A stretch of 64,000 nucleotides of DNA from an uncultured Aquimarina sp. (GTDB lineage: Bacteria > Bacteroidota > Bacteroidia > Flavobacteriales > Flavobacteriaceae), in contig CANMLU010000007.1 in the NCBI GenBank assembly GCA_947498815.1, positions 243,854 through 307,853 of the forward strand, written 5' to 3'. A model generated the notes under the pieces. It was not told where the DNA came from, did no database searches, and worked only from the letters and a program-made list of their open reading frames with translations. A program made the translations under genes and the position numbers. The stretch's first letter is position 1, and the number at the start of each line of letters is the position of its first letter. This document shows positions 37,791 through 45,684 of this stretch, in pieces.

Positions 37791-38374
37791 GGCACCATCC
37801 AGGTTCTGTTTTTATCCCAATAACAGACTATGAGATAAGTATCATCTAATTTTTCTAGTCTATAATATCTTTTAAACTCATTAACTCTATTAAATATAAG
37901 GCTAGTTTTTTGTGTTTTAAAAAAAGCTGATTTCCAAAGTGCATATTGTTTTTTAGCGGCTTTTTCTATTGGAAAATTAATTTCTGTCGGCAATAACTTT
38001 ATATAATCATATGCAAAAACATTATTATTTGTGGTTTCTTGCTGTTTAAAATAGCGAGTTAATATAAGGCTATCTCTAATACTGTACTTATATTCTTTAA
38101 AAGGTTTTTCATTACCATATTTGAATAATTTGTTTTGAGTATCAATTTCAAGTTCATATGTACTAATTATACTATCAAAACTTCTAGTTATAAGTTTTTG
38201 ATCCTTTATTTCAATAACTAGACATCCAGGAATGGCTATTTTACTTTCACCAAGAATCATAGCCCATTTACCAACTAAATTTTGCGCATCAGTTGTTGTA
38301 AATACTAGAAATAAAAATATAAAAGCTATATGTTTTTTGTATAATTCCATTTTTCTCAAAAGAGTAACCTTCAT
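37673..38374 (-). CDS. Exported lipocalin-like protein, copy A
   Basis: 233 residues; start may instead be the Met at residue 11 (MELYKKHIAFIFLFLVF), which gives a normal signal peptide ending TTDAQ. NLVGKWAMILGESKIAIPGCLVIEIKD looks lipocalin-like. The last ~40 residues (VPIKEINKDHLLVYGIAGKDGFVKVHEIKEIKKPKTFIPD) are identical to the copy at 39280, while the N-terminal two thirds are strongly diverged. It is 24 bases upstream of the 189-residue gene, so the two form a pair. Confidence 0.7.
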   Translation of the reverse strand: MKVTLLRKMELYKKHIAFIFLFLVFTTTDAQNLVGKWAMILGESKIAIPGCLVIEIKDQKLITRSFDSIISTYELEIDTQNKLFKYGNEKPFKEYKYSIRDSLILTRYFKQQETTNNNVFAYDYIKLLPTEINFPIEKAAKKQYALWKSAFFKTQKTSLIFNRVNEFKRYYRLEKLDDTYLIVCYWDKNRTWMVPIKEINKDHLLVYGIAGKDGFVKVHEIKEIKKPKTFIPD

Positions 38375-38494
38375 ATGTTAGTCCTAACCTCAAATGATTG
38401 GCTTATCGGTTACATTCTATTTATATCTTCCATTTTGTAATTGACTTCACTACAGCTGGCGCAAGTTTGTAAGTTGTGCATAGTGAAGTTATGT

Positions 38495-39397
38495 CAACAC
38501 CCTACAAAAACAGCCATAAGTTATGTAACCTATAGCCGTTTTCTATTTCTTATGATTGTCCTACCAATCTTTGACGGCATCTGTCACAGAGGAGCTAACT
38601 GGGTTCAAAAAATTCACATATTTATTAAAAGCCTCGAATTAATGAGGCTTTCATTTTAAGGGTTTTTCTATTATGAATTTTTATGTTACTCCTGTATTTC
38701 ATTTCTCAATTTGTCTAATACAAAATCGGCATTACCTATATATATGATGGTTGGGTTAGACAAATTGGTGCCATATTTAATAAAAACTTTTATTTTATAG
38801 TCTTTTTTATCCCAAATTATAGAAGTAGGTTTTTCTTCAAAACTACATTCTTTACGTATTGCAAGGGTTGATTTTGATAGTATACCGGGATTAGTTTCAG
38901 TACCTCCAATATGGCCCGTATCTTCACTTATTATTTCGCCAGACTTATACATAACAACAGGAGAACCATATTCTTTAACCATTTCGTCATAAAATGACCG
39001 ATCCACAATTCTATTCATAGCAAATGAAAAGTTTTGTATGGTATCGTTTTTATCTGTGGATAAATAAAGAGTTTGATAGGATTCACCCATAAAACGAAAT
39101 TCTCCCTTAACGGTATAAACTTTAGAATAAGGAAGACTTTCATCATACAAGAGTTCCGCATCCACAACCTCGTTAATATGCTTGTATAATAAATATTCAA
39201 AATCTGATTGTATCATAAATGATAAGGTTAAAAGCCCTAAGAGGATTGTTTTCATAATTTATTCACCTTTAGTAGGTTTCTAATCAGGTATAAAAGTTTT
39301 TGGTTTTTTTATTTCCTTTATCTCATGCACTTTAACAAAGCCATCTTTTCCTGCTATTCCATAAACCAATAAATGGTCTTTATTGATTTCTTTAATA
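38495..39397. repeat. Long direct repeat, copy B
   Basis: Counterpart of 36887-37790. The near identity over coding and non-coding bases points to a recent tandem duplication or gene conversion. The identity stops inside the 235-residue gene, at the border between its shared C-terminus and its divergent N-terminus. Confidence 0.9.
38686..39255 (-). CDS. Small exported protein, duplicated copy B
   Basis: 189 residues. It differs from copy A only near residues 15 (IQ for TQ region), 58 (ESYQT for EFYQT) and 167 (NLSNP for NLFNP). Same signal-like N-terminus and same beta-rich body. It is 24 bases behind the lipocalin-like gene copy B, repeating the pair arrangement. Function unknown. Confidence 0.75.
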   Translation of the reverse strand: MKTILLGLLTLSFMIQSDFEYLLYKHINEVVDAELLYDESLPYSKVYTVKGEFRFMGESYQTLYLSTDKNDTIQNFSFAMNRIVDRSFYDEMVKEYGSPVVMYKSGEIISEDTGHIGGTETNPGILSKSTLAIRKECSFEEKPTSIIWDKKDYKIKVFIKYGTNLSNPTIIYIGNADFVLDKLRNEIQE

Positions 39398-39987
39398 GGA
39401 ACAAACCATTTTCTGTGATCTTTTTTCCATTGATAGGATATAAAATAGGTGTTATCTATTTTTTCCAATCGATAACGTGGGCAATTATCTTTACCTATTA
39501 TTTGAATGACTTGTTCCTCACATAAAATCCCTTGAAGTTTAATAGAATTGTGGGGGGTTAAAATACTTCTAGGGTAAAAGCGACTATATTGTTTTTTTAC
39601 TATACTGTCCGTAGGATAATTGACTTGTGTTGGTAATAATTTTACATAATCCCAATACTTTACTTTCCAATTTCCAATTCTGTTAGATTGATACCTTACA
39701 TGCTGTGTTAAAGTAATAGAATCTTTCATGTTATATTTAAACTCTGATGTGTTTTTACCTTTACCTTGTTTAATTATTTTATTGATGGTGTCTATTTTAC
39801 TTTTATGAGAAAACATGAGGCTGTCAAAATCAAATGTTTTCATTTGGTTCTCTGATATATCTATTACTAGAGATTCAATGTTAGAAGACATGTCTCGAGT
39901 AATAATTAAAGCCCATTTACCTTTTAGATTTTGACTTGTTGCCATACTACTGTTTATAAGTAGAATGATTAAAATTATGTTTTTCAT
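39280..39987 (-). CDS. Exported lipocalin-like protein, copy B
   Basis: 235 residues with signal peptide MKNIILIILLINSSMATSQ. NLKGKWALIITRDMSSNIESLVIDI corresponds to the start of copy A's mature part but is diverged, whereas the last ~40 residues are identical in both. The sharp change from identity to divergence matches the edge of the DNA duplication at about 39397. Probably periplasmic. No named family is recognised. Confidence 0.7.
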   Translation of the reverse strand: MKNIILIILLINSSMATSQNLKGKWALIITRDMSSNIESLVIDISENQMKTFDFDSLMFSHKSKIDTINKIIKQGKGKNTSEFKYNMKDSITLTQHVRYQSNRIGNWKVKYWDYVKLLPTQVNYPTDSIVKKQYSRFYPRSILTPHNSIKLQGILCEEQVIQIIGKDNCPRYRLEKIDNTYFISYQWKKDHRKWFVPIKEINKDHLLVYGIAGKDGFVKVHEIKEIKKPKTFIPD

Positions 39988-40104
39988 TATGCGTAAAGTC
40001 TTGGAATTAAAAGCATGCTAGGCCGATACTTGGTTAATTATAAAACACGCAGTCTGATGAATCTAAATACCAGACTGTGTGTTAATTTGAGACAAATGGC
40101 TCTT

Positions 40105-40620
40105 TTATTCTAAAAAAAATTCTTTTCCTATTTCGATTTTAAAAAGACCTTTAGATATTTTTTCTACTGTAACACGGTAATGTTCTTTAATCCATACCAG
40201 TTGTATAGGGTTGTCTTCAAAGAAACACTCTTTTAAGGTTAATTGTGAGGTGGTAATTGTTTCACCTTCTACACCGTAATGAACACCAGTAACAAGTGCC
40301 TCATCAGCTTTATACATAACCGAAGGAGTTCCATACTCATTGTTAATTGCGTTGAAAAAATCCCTGTCCATTTCACTTTCTATAAAAAAGGAATAGTATT
40401 GTAAGATCTTCGACTTATCAGTTATTAAGTCTACTTCTTTGTATGGTTTACTTGCAAAAGAAAACTCTCCTTTTATTTTATAAAGGATACTCTTTTCAGA
40501 GAAATTCACATCAGCCAAAACAGCATTATTTATTAAACTAATGTCTTTTCCAATAAATTTTATTTGAATTGGGTTTGTCATAATGTTGAGTATTATAATT
40601 GCAAGCAAAAGGGTTTTCAT
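40105..40620 (-). CDS. Diverged paralogue of the 189-residue exported protein
   Basis: 171 residues; a short signal-like N-terminus (MKTLLLAIIILNIM). Matching blocks with the 189-residue proteins include YKIKGEFSFASKPYKEVDLITDKSK, NEYGTPSVMYKADEAL and LTLKECFFEDNPIQLVWIKEHYRV. It begins five bases after the stop of the glycine-linker lipoprotein on the same strand, so the two are almost certainly co-expressed. This gives a 'modular lipoprotein plus small exported partner' arrangement. Confidence 0.75.
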   Translation of the reverse strand: MKTLLLAIIILNIMTNPIQIKFIGKDISLINNAVLADVNFSEKSILYKIKGEFSFASKPYKEVDLITDKSKILQYYSFFIESEMDRDFFNAINNEYGTPSVMYKADEALVTGVHYGVEGETITTSQLTLKECFFEDNPIQLVWIKEHYRVTVEKISKGLFKIEIGKEFFLE

Positions 40621-40625
40621 ACTAT

Positions 40626-41807
40626 TTATCTACAATTTTGATTAGGATTAAAAGTTGCCTCGTATTGCGTAGGTGTTTGAGTACTTGTCATATCATTAAA
40701 ATTGACTCTACCTCCATATGTGTAGTCAGGAATATTCTTTTTAAGGAGTTCCTGGAACTTGGTGGCAACATATAAAGTAGAAAAGTTCTTATTACCATAT
40801 CTTGAAGTAATCTCTTTCATTGTCTGGTGAATAGCCTCTTTAGTTACTTGTGCAGCAAGATATGCCGGAACTCTGTTTCCATGACGATCTACCGTTGGCA
40901 CGCCAAATTTTATTGGCTCACGAAATTCAATTCTATGAAGTAATTTTACTCGAACAGGAGCTACTTGTAGCAATGTGATTTTAAAATACATTCCTTTAAC
41001 AAGAGTTTCTTGCCATGATACATTAGGTAGTTTTTCAAACTTAAAGCTTGAACAATCAGGCGGGAAGTCTGTGTCTGACGTAGTAAGGTCTAGGTCTCCA
41101 TCACCAATTCCAGAGCCGCCATCACCTCCACCATTGCCTGAACCAGAGCCACCACCGCTGCCGCCACCACTATAAGTTACACCGCAAATTTGGAAAGTAG
41201 AAAGCACTTCTGTAGTCTGAGTACCATCTGTATATGTTGTTGTTTCAACAACGTAATACACATCACAGTCCATATCTTTGGCCGCAATTTCATTCGTTAC
41301 ATCTGTGTGAAAAAGTCCCTCGTTTACAACTTCCTTTTTAGTTTGTTGTAGTTGAGTAACTTTTAATTTACCATCCTCCTTGTAAAAATGATTCATGTAA
41401 GGCAACTCTAAAGTTTGCTCTTGGGTTGCAAAGTTATTGCGATCACTTGTTAGAAAAGCTTTCAAAGATTCGTTAAAAGATCCGTTAGCGGTTTCTTCTA
41501 GAGTAATGAAAGACTTTGCGTGAATAGTGTTACTTTGTGTTAGAGTATTTTTTTGTAACTTTTTTTTGCTACTTCTTAATGATTGTAAAGGAACATACAC
41601 AGTATTGTCCACTGTAAAATAATTACTCCAATTTGGTTCTCCATAGAAATAGGAGTTCTGATCAAAGTCTCGATTATGGTTTATCTCGTACCATGCCTTC
41701 GCTTGTTCCCCAAGATTTAGTTCGGGGGTTGTTGGTTCTTCTTTTTGACAGCCTATCATCAAAAAAGCGATCAAAAGAAATGAAATGTGTTTTAGTGAAT
41801 TTTTCAT
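40626..41807 (-). CDS. Lipoprotein with Gly-rich linker and variable-type C-terminal domain
   Basis: 393 residues. Lipobox LMIGC (Cys 20), N-terminal region to about 212, a Gly/Ser linker (about 213-237, SGGGSGGGSGSGNGGGDGG), then a ~140-residue C-terminal domain (SFKFEKLPNVSWQETLVKGMYFK..., RHGNRVPAYLAAQVTKEAIHQTMKEI). A flexible linker before a compact C-terminal domain is the layout of surface-displayed or polymorphic-toxin-like lipoproteins. I do not recognise the C-terminal fold. The direct-repeat element found before the peptide genes lies about 125 bases upstream in matching orientation. Confidence 0.7.
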   Translation of the reverse strand: MKNSLKHISFLLIAFLMIGCQKEEPTTPELNLGEQAKAWYEINHNRDFDQNSYFYGEPNWSNYFTVDNTVYVPLQSLRSSKKKLQKNTLTQSNTIHAKSFITLEETANGSFNESLKAFLTSDRNNFATQEQTLELPYMNHFYKEDGKLKVTQLQQTKKEVVNEGLFHTDVTNEIAAKDMDCDVYYVVETTTYTDGTQTTEVLSTFQICGVTYSGGGSGGGSGSGNGGGDGGSGIGDGDLDLTTSDTDFPPDCSSFKFEKLPNVSWQETLVKGMYFKITLLQVAPVRVKLLHRIEFREPIKFGVPTVDRHGNRVPAYLAAQVTKEAIHQTMKEITSRYGNKNFSTLYVATKFQELLKKNIPDYTYGGRVNFNDMTSTQTPTQYEATFNPNQNCR

Positions 41808-41930
41808 AAATATGAGTATTTAAAGTTACTAAATAATTTGTGAAAGATGACGACTATGCGATTTAAGATATAGTCCACCATGAGGCATTTTATCCTATTG
41901 CATCCGTGAGTTTTAATTTAAAAATGATCC

Positions 41931-41960
41931 CCTACTCTTTACAGGATTTTCGGGCTCCTC
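41931..41960 (-). promoter_or_regulatory. Conserved direct-repeat element, inverted copy before the lipoprotein gene
   Basis: Read on the minus strand: GAGGAGCCCGAAAATCC then AGAGTAGGGG, matching the copies before peptides 2, 4, 5 and 9. It sits 124 bases upstream of the lipoprotein start, further away than in the peptide genes. Confidence 0.6.
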
Positions 41961-42553
41961 CTTGATATTGCGCAATGTTTGTTAATCAATTGATTTTTAT
42001 ACAATTATAAAGGTTGTCAGTTTCATTTTTCGGGACTGGCGATTTTGTAAGTATTAAATTTTCGTTAATGTTTTGAGCATACGATTGTCACACTAAGTAC
42101 TTAGACTTAACTGGTGCTGAGCTTGTCGAAGTGCACCCCGGCCCTCTCCAAGAGGGAGAGGGAGTACATGTTATGTGGAAAGAGAAACTATTCGAATTGA
42201 TTTTTTAATTAAAAAATCGTCAATCTTAACTCCTAACTCCTGAATTCCAACGACGACCCCACTTCACAAGTACCCTTACCCACTAGACAAGTACCCCCGG
42301 GTACTTTAACTGTTAAAGAACCGCGCACATTTGTCAGTTGGGGTACTTCAGTAGTGGGATCTTCCCACACTTTTGTCAGGTCGACTACTTGTATCTGTAG
42401 GGGTACCCGCTTCATTACCAAGTGAACGGACAAACTTTGGTAGCCGACCCATCTTTTTTGTTGTCGTACTCGTCTTTTTTGAGTGTACTTCGACAAGCTC
42501 AGCACAGGCACTTCGACAGGCTCAGTGTGACCATTTTGTTACAGAGTCATGTC
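41961..42553. repeat. Repeat-rich stretch
   Basis: Contains TGAGCTTGTCGAAGTGCACC (42118), a GAGAGGG palindrome (42132-42152) and ACTTCGACAAGCTCAGCAC plus ACTTCGACAGGCTCAGTGTG (42487-42526). A minus-strand reading frame at 42233-42511 exists, but its start is a translation of the repeat, so I do not call it a gene. No convincing gene. Confidence 0.55.
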
Positions 42554-43030
42554 CTATTCGTCTGTATTTTTGGTAGTATTGATGCTTTGGCTAAAACGCG
42601 TTTTGAGCAATTCGTGGGCACTTTGTGCGCCTTCCATAGGCATTTTTCGGGCGGCATCGGCCAGACTGTAAACAGACAAAGCGACTCGATACACTTCGCT
42701 ACCCACAATCATTTGAGTGTCTTTCATTTGGCGTAGCAGGCTTTCCAGCTCCAGGATGATAGGATCCAGTTGTTCAAAAAGCAAAAGGTCTTTTCGGGCT
42801 TCGCCAGCAGTAAGGGCCTCGGGGATCCATTTGGGTTTTCCTTCGAGGATATGGATACTGTCTTCGGCAAAGATCTTATTAGCGCTATTGATCTTGGGTA
42901 GGTTTTTACGTTCGTTTGGGGTGAGGTTTTGTAAAAACCCCAATGGTTTTTTTAATGTTTTGATGCTTTCCTGGATGGCCATTACTTCTTCTTTATCAAG
43001 TACTTTACTGATTCTGTTGTTTTCGTTCAT
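42554..43030 (-). CDS. Conserved hypothetical protein
   Basis: 158 residues from the ATG at 43030 (MNENNRISKVLDKEEVMAIQ). The longer frame upstream translates the palindromic repeat (LSLWERVGVRG) and is not credible. The protein is helical: ESIKTLKKPLGFLQNLTPNERKNLPKINSANKIFAEDSI and LESLLRQMKDTQMIVGSEVYRVALSVYSLADAARKMPMEGA. No signal peptide or named domain. It is likely co-transcribed with the 79-residue gene upstream. Confidence 0.65.
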   Translation of the reverse strand: MNENNRISKVLDKEEVMAIQESIKTLKKPLGFLQNLTPNERKNLPKINSANKIFAEDSIHILEGKPKWIPEALTAGEARKDLLLFEQLDPIILELESLLRQMKDTQMIVGSEVYRVALSVYSLADAARKMPMEGAQSAHELLKTRFSQSINTTKNTDE

Positions 43031-43075
43031 TTGGTTTGTTTTAATTATTTGATTTATAGTTTTAACTGGGGCTAG

Positions 43076-43262
43076 GTTTCCCCTCACCCCAACCCTCTCC
43101 CACAGGGAGAGGGGGATTTGTTTTTTTGTCATTCCGCACTTGTTGCGGAATCTATACTAGTACTGTTATTCTTCTATGGATCCCAGATCAAGTCTGGGAT
43201 GACAGTTGTGGTTTACCCTTCCCTCACACCAGCCCTCTCCCTCGGGGAGAGGGGGCTTATAT
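43076..43262. repeat. REP-like palindromes
   Basis: Two CTCTCCC...GGGAGAGGGGG palindromes (43091-43113 and 43230-43256) flank TCATTCCGCACTTGTTGCGGAATC and GATCCCAGATCAAGTCTGGGATGAC, two further hairpins. Such sequences are typical of dispersed repeats in this phylum. Confidence 0.7.
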
Positions 43263-43277
43263 TTACTTGTGCTTCAC

Positions 43278-43517
43278 TCAAGGTTCGGGACTACAAGTAC
43301 GTTTAAGCAAAAAGATGTTCCTGGCTTTATAGATCAGTTGGGTTGCTTGATCACTCGATGCCCCTTTGAAGTATAGTTTATTGATCCATTGGTACAGGAT
43401 CATTTCATAGGGATAACAATACACCAGGTTATACATAAATTGATCTATTTGATGATGCAGTGCTAGCAAGATGTCTGCTATAAATTGGTGCTTGTTACAT
43501 TCAAAGTTGGTTTGCAT
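43278..43517 (-). CDS. Small hypothetical protein
   Basis: 79 residues: MQTNFECNKHQFIADILLALHHQIDQFMYNLVYCYPYEMILYQWINKLYFKG... Its composition is protein-like (balanced charge, helices), and it runs in the same direction as the 158-residue gene. It ends within the repeat region. No family recognised. Confidence 0.45.
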   Translation of the reverse strand: MQTNFECNKHQFIADILLALHHQIDQFMYNLVYCYPYEMILYQWINKLYFKGASSDQATQLIYKARNIFLLKRTCSPEP

Positions 43518-43758
43518 ATTTCATTTTTTGTTGCTCCAAATGTAGCGGTAGGATCTTGCAAAAAACAAGCAAAGTATGTAGCATTTTATAAAATACGACT
43601 ACCCCAAAAATTTCGTAAGTACCTTATTTTCAATGAGTATTGTGTGCGTTTTGAAAAATAGGGGTTTACTTTTGTATGAAGAGGGTGCAGTTTGCTTTTT
43701 CATGGGTTTTACCTGTTTAACGCACTCTATTTTTACGGATTCCCGTAAATTTTGTTCA

Positions 43759-43780
43759 AAAAGGAATCCTTATTTTTGGA
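43759..43780 (+). promoter_or_regulatory. Regulator promoter box 3
   Basis: AAGGAATCCTT runs into TATTTTTG (43771-43778): same architecture as boxes 1 and 2 with the central base changed. It lies 23 bases before the ATG of regulator 3. Confidence 0.7.
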
Positions 43781-43802
43781 GTATACCATCATAACCATTC
43801 AT

Positions 43803-45536
43803 ATGACTTCTAAACTCAAATCATTTTCATCGACATATTTTATCATGTTTCTATTTTTTTGCCTTACTAGTGTTTCTGGACAAGAAAAACAAAGTTCTAT
43901 TCCGGACAGTTTATTAAGCAAAGCCTCAAATGAATTAGGTGAATTGATAAAAAAATCAACTCCAGAAGAGGCAAAGATTTATGAGAAAGCACTTTTTAAT
44001 TTGAAGGATCAAGATAGTGCGGTGACTAACGAATATTATTATATTGGTCGCTATTTTGCTGATAGTTTAAACTACAAAAGAAGTGCATATTATTTTGGCT
44101 ATGCGGCAAAAGCCGCCGAAAGAGCTAATTACATTATGTTTTTATGTAGTATTTATATAAATCAAGGGGGGTCATATATTAAGAACTGGGAAAATGAGAA
44201 AGCGTTGGAAACCTATTATAAAGCTTTGAATATAGCTAAAAAAAACAATGATCAGGTATATTATATTAATGCCAGTTCGAGTATAGCTATTGTGAATAAA
44301 CGAATGAATCAATTTGATAAAGCATTAGAGATGATTAATAATGCACTAGATGCTGCTGAAACAGCAGTTTATTACAATGGGAAAAGGTATAAAGATAGCA
44401 GAAATTATATTGGATTATTAATTACAAAAAGCGAGATCTTAATGGATCTTGAAGAATATGATTCCGTGCTACAAATTACCGATAGAACTATAAAAATTTG
44501 TAAAGAGAGGGACGATAAAGAATTACTAGTCAATATCTTTTCGAGAAAAGGTAGAGTATTATATTTTAAAAAAAATTTTGAGGAAGCGTATCGATACTTA
44601 TTTGAAGCCAGAGACTTACTAGTTGATGGTAATGTAAAAAATGAAATCTATTTTATAACCTTAAACTATTATCTGGCCAATTGTTATTATGATCAAAAGG
44701 CATATCAGGATGCTATTTTGCATTTGGAAAAAAGTATAGATTCCTTGGGATACAAGTATAATAACAATTTTCGATTTATTGATTCGCATCGATTGTTGGC
44801 CAATTGTTATAAGGCAATTGGAGATAATGACCAATCAGTGTTATGGTTTGATAAGTATGTAGAACTTAATGCAAGTTCTGCTGGGAACAAAGATAAAATT
44901 GTGGGTAAAATTCATAATAAAGAGGTAAAGGATCTGGATACCCAAATTGATGATCTTAAAAATCAAAATGAAAAGGGCAAAAGAAATACTTTATATATCG
45001 CACTACTTTCGGGCATGATTGTATTAGCTCTGGTTGTGGTCACTATACGATATTATCAAAAACAGCGATCCAACAAAAAAGTATTTAATGCGCTGGTTGA
45101 AAAAATAAGTGATTTCGAATCTCAGGAAAGTCAAAATACCACCACAAAAAGCACTAAAAAAATCGAAATTGCAGATGATACCGTTGCCAAGATGCTACAG
45201 GATTTGGATCGACTCGAACAGGAGCAGTATTTTTTAAGACAAGAGTGTAACCTCACCACAATGTCCAAAAAGGTAAAGACCAATGCTACCTATCTCTCCA
45301 AAATTATTAATACACATAAAGAGAAAAACTTTAGTACTTATATTAATGAGTTACGCATCGATTTTGTGATCGATAAATTGCAAATAGATGCACTGTTTAG
45401 AAAGTATACCATCAAAGCAATAGCACAAGATATTGGTTTTAAAAGCGCTGAAGCATTTACCCGAGCGTTTAAGAAAAAGACGGGCATTTATCCCTCATAT
45501 TTTATAAAGCAAGTAGATAAAAAACAGAAAGTTTAA
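43803..45536 (+). CDS. TPR-TM-AraC one-component regulator, paralogue 3
   Basis: 577 residues from the ATG at 43803; the longer frame starting at 43752 overlaps the promoter box. Signal peptide ends near LTSVSGQ, TPRs (NEKALETYYKALNIAKKN, NQFDKALEMINNALDA), membrane helix TLYIALLSGMIVLALVVVTI, AraC-type HTH ending YTIKAIAQDIGFKSAEAFTRAFKKKTGIYPSYFIK. The HTH belongs with that of paralogue 5 (YPSF/YPSY ending) and not with 1, 2 and 4. No GG-leader peptide is found directly behind it. Confidence 0.9.
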   Translation: MTSKLKSFSSTYFIMFLFFCLTSVSGQEKQSSIPDSLLSKASNELGELIKKSTPEEAKIYEKALFNLKDQDSAVTNEYYYIGRYFADSLNYKRSAYYFGYAAKAAERANYIMFLCSIYINQGGSYIKNWENEKALETYYKALNIAKKNNDQVYYINASSSIAIVNKRMNQFDKALEMINNALDAAETAVYYNGKRYKDSRNYIGLLITKSEILMDLEEYDSVLQITDRTIKICKERDDKELLVNIFSRKGRVLYFKKNFEEAYRYLFEARDLLVDGNVKNEIYFITLNYYLANCYYDQKAYQDAILHLEKSIDSLGYKYNNNFRFIDSHRLLANCYKAIGDNDQSVLWFDKYVELNASSAGNKDKIVGKIHNKEVKDLDTQIDDLKNQNEKGKRNTLYIALLSGMIVLALVVVTIRYYQKQRSNKKVFNALVEKISDFESQESQNTTTKSTKKIEIADDTVAKMLQDLDRLEQEQYFLRQECNLTTMSKKVKTNATYLSKIINTHKEKNFSTYINELRIDFVIDKLQIDALFRKYTIKAIAQDIGFKSAEAFTRAFKKKTGIYPSYFIKQVDKKQKV

Positions 45537-45578
45537 GTAGTGATTAGGGTTTTGGATTCCAAAAGCTATTCTCGATAC

Positions 45579-45600
45579 GATCCCGATAGCTATCGGGATC
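45579..45600. repeat. Perfect palindrome after regulator 3
   Basis: GATCCCGATAG followed at once by its complement, a 22-base perfect palindrome, preceded by CTATTCTCGATAC, which also occurs near 63880. It belongs to the dispersed repeats and may act as a terminator-like hairpin. Confidence 0.7.
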
Positions 45601-45649
45601 ATTCGGATTGACGCTTTTTTCCTATTCGTTTAATTCAAAATCATCGTAA

Positions 45650-45672
45650 AAAAGTAAATCCTTACTTTTGGA
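45650..45672 (+). promoter_or_regulatory. Regulator promoter box 4
   Basis: AAGTAAATCCTTACTTTTGGA keeps the TCCTTACTTTTGGA half and the -7 box TACTTTTG (45663-45670) of boxes 1-2, with a changed left arm that still pairs (AAGTAA/TTACTT). Confidence 0.65.
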
Positions 45673-45684
45673 AACTCACACAAT

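Noticed and set aside
40975-41175. Plus-strand frame rich in Pro (PEPPSPPPLPEPEPPPLPPPL).
   Set aside because: It is the antisense reading of the Gly/Ser linker of the lipoprotein on the other strand.
42233-42511. Minus-strand frame of 92 residues.
   Set aside because: Its beginning translates the dispersed repeat, no domain is visible, and composition is not convincing; at best a fragment starting at an internal Met.
43752-43802. Upstream extension of regulator 3 (and likewise 33752-33778 for regulator 2).
   Set aside because: The extensions overlap the conserved promoter box and would place residues before a good signal peptide.
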